6,687 bases of DNA, taken from positions 1-6,687 of the forward strand of contig CACZSX010000002.1 in assembly GCA_902783915.1 (NCBI GenBank), given 5' to 3'. Made by a program: the position numbers and the translations under genes. Below, piece after piece: positions 6,228-6,687 of this stretch (the first letter of the stretch is position 1; every line of letters begins with the position of its first letter). The DNA is from an uncultured Erysipelotrichaceae bacterium (GTDB lineage: Bacteria; Bacillota_I; Bacilli_A; RF39; UBA660). The notes under the pieces were generated by a model, which saw only the letters and a list, made by a program, of their open reading frames with translations, searched no databases and had not been told where the DNA came from.

Positions 6228-6638
6228 TCACAACTTTCTTTGCATTAAATTAGCATCTATAGTTCCTTTTGAATAATATTTTTTTCTAATACTTACTATT
6301 TTAAAATCATTGTTTTTATATAATTTAATAGCAGCATCATTATTTACCCTTACTTCTAATGTAATATTATCGCAACCCTTTTCTTTGCATAATTCTATTA
6401 CATATTTTACTAATTTATCACCTATTTTATTGTTTCTATGCATTACTTCAACTGCTACATCTATTATTTCTGCTCTGTCATCAAATATATCTACAAGTAT
6501 AAATCCAACTATTTCATTATCTTCTTCATATACGAAACATTTTGATACAGGGCTTAACTTAATAAAATAATCTGGATTTATATCTCTTCCTAATACATTT
6601 ACTGCATTATAATCACTTTCTTTATATTCTCTAATCAT
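6228..6638 (-). CDS. rimI: GNAT-family ribosomal-protein-alanine N-acetyltransferase RimI
   Basis: 136 residues, one GNAT domain. RimI acetylates the N-terminal alanine of ribosomal protein S18 with acetyl-CoA; some homologues have other protein targets. The sequence shows the beta-strand region EIIDVAVEV (about 73-81), the acetyl-CoA loop HRNNKIGDKLV, and the family signature LEVRVNNDAAIKLYKNNDFK, ending with RKKYYSKG, DANLM. The loop is usually RxxGxG or RxxGxA; here it reads R-N-N-K-I-G, with lysine in place of the first glycine, so binding of acetyl-CoA may be altered though the second glycine remains. The ATG at 6638 overlaps the end of tsaB by 8 bases (ATGATTAG). The stop TGA is followed at once by an in-frame TAA. 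The order tsaB-rimI-tsaD is widely conserved in Bacillota, which supports the assignment over that of a generic GNAT. Confidence 0.9.
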   Translation of the reverse strand: MIREYKESDYNAVNVLGRDINPDYFIKLSPVSKCFVYEEDNEIVGFILVDIFDDRAEIIDVAVEVMHRNNKIGDKLVKYVIELCKEKGCDNITLEVRVNNDAAIKLYKNNDFKIVSIRKKYYSKGTIDANLMQRKL

Positions 6639-6687
6639 TTATATCACCAAACTTTTCTTCAGCTTCAGTCTTTTTTAAATAGTTAGG
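6631..6687 (-). CDS. tsaB: C-terminal end of TsaB (partial)
   Basis: The last 18 codons and the TAG stop of a gene entering from the right edge; they read PNYLKKTEAEEKFGDIND. The pattern P-x-Y-L-(K/R)-x-x-E-A-E is typical of the end of TsaB, the inactive TsaD paralogue that forms a dimer with TsaD for t6A synthesis. The following rimI and tsaD genes in the expected order strengthen the call. The stop overlaps the rimI start by 8 bases, implying coupled translation. The short segment alone would not be decisive. Confidence 0.82.
   Translation of the reverse strand, partial: PNYLKKTEAEEKFGDIND

Noticed and set aside
3707..6570. Plus-strand open frames opposite the acyltransferase, tsaD and rimI genes
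   Set aside because: Same reasoning: antisense to recognised genes, with biased composition and no family features.
1..6687. CRISPR array, insertion sequence, tRNA or rRNA, riboswitch
   Set aside because: No regularly spaced repeats, transposase frames, cloverleaf-like segments or long structured leaders were seen; intergenic gaps are all under about 75 bases.

Overview
The window is very AT-rich (clearly below one third G+C by eye, not computed). All eight genes lie on the minus strand, so they read from right to left. Gene content (tsaB-rimI-tsaD, an ECF sigma factor, a 7TM hybrid kinase), strong AGGAGG-type ribosome binding sites and the A/T-biased codon choice suggest a low-GC Bacillota or a Mycoplasmatota-like gut lineage. 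Tryptophan is encoded by TGG in the genes checked and TGA is used as a stop, so the standard bacterial code applies. I could not fix the genus.

Right part (5192-6687): the end of tsaB, then rimI, then tsaD. The first two overlap by 8 bases and the last two are 4 bases apart. TsaB and TsaD belong to the machinery that makes the essential tRNA modification t6A. RimI is the N-acetyltransferase often found between them. The tsaD stop codon sits in the loop of a terminator hairpin.

Middle part (1652-5177): three genes that look separately transcribed. They are a small secreted protein of unknown function, a PlsC-type acyltransferase that probably acts on membrane lipids, and a seven-helix membrane hybrid histidine kinase with its own receiver domain. 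Promoter-like sequences precede each of them. Terminators end the acyltransferase and kinase genes, and in both the stop codon is part of the hairpin.

Left part (1-1645): a tight three-gene unit of an ECF-type sigma factor, a single-pass membrane protein that is probably its anti-sigma factor, and a membrane-anchored protein with an Ig-like domain that runs off the window. A TGAAAC element upstream of the sigma gene resembles the -35 of ECF-dependent promoters, which suggests autoregulation in a cell-envelope stress circuit.

I found no mobile element, CRISPR array, tRNA or rRNA, and no clear new defence or biosynthetic system. The most notable points are the repeated fusion of stop codon, terminator and next promoter in very short intergenic spaces, and the sigma/anti-sigma/Ig-like unit, whose anti-sigma candidate lacks a visible zinc-binding motif.
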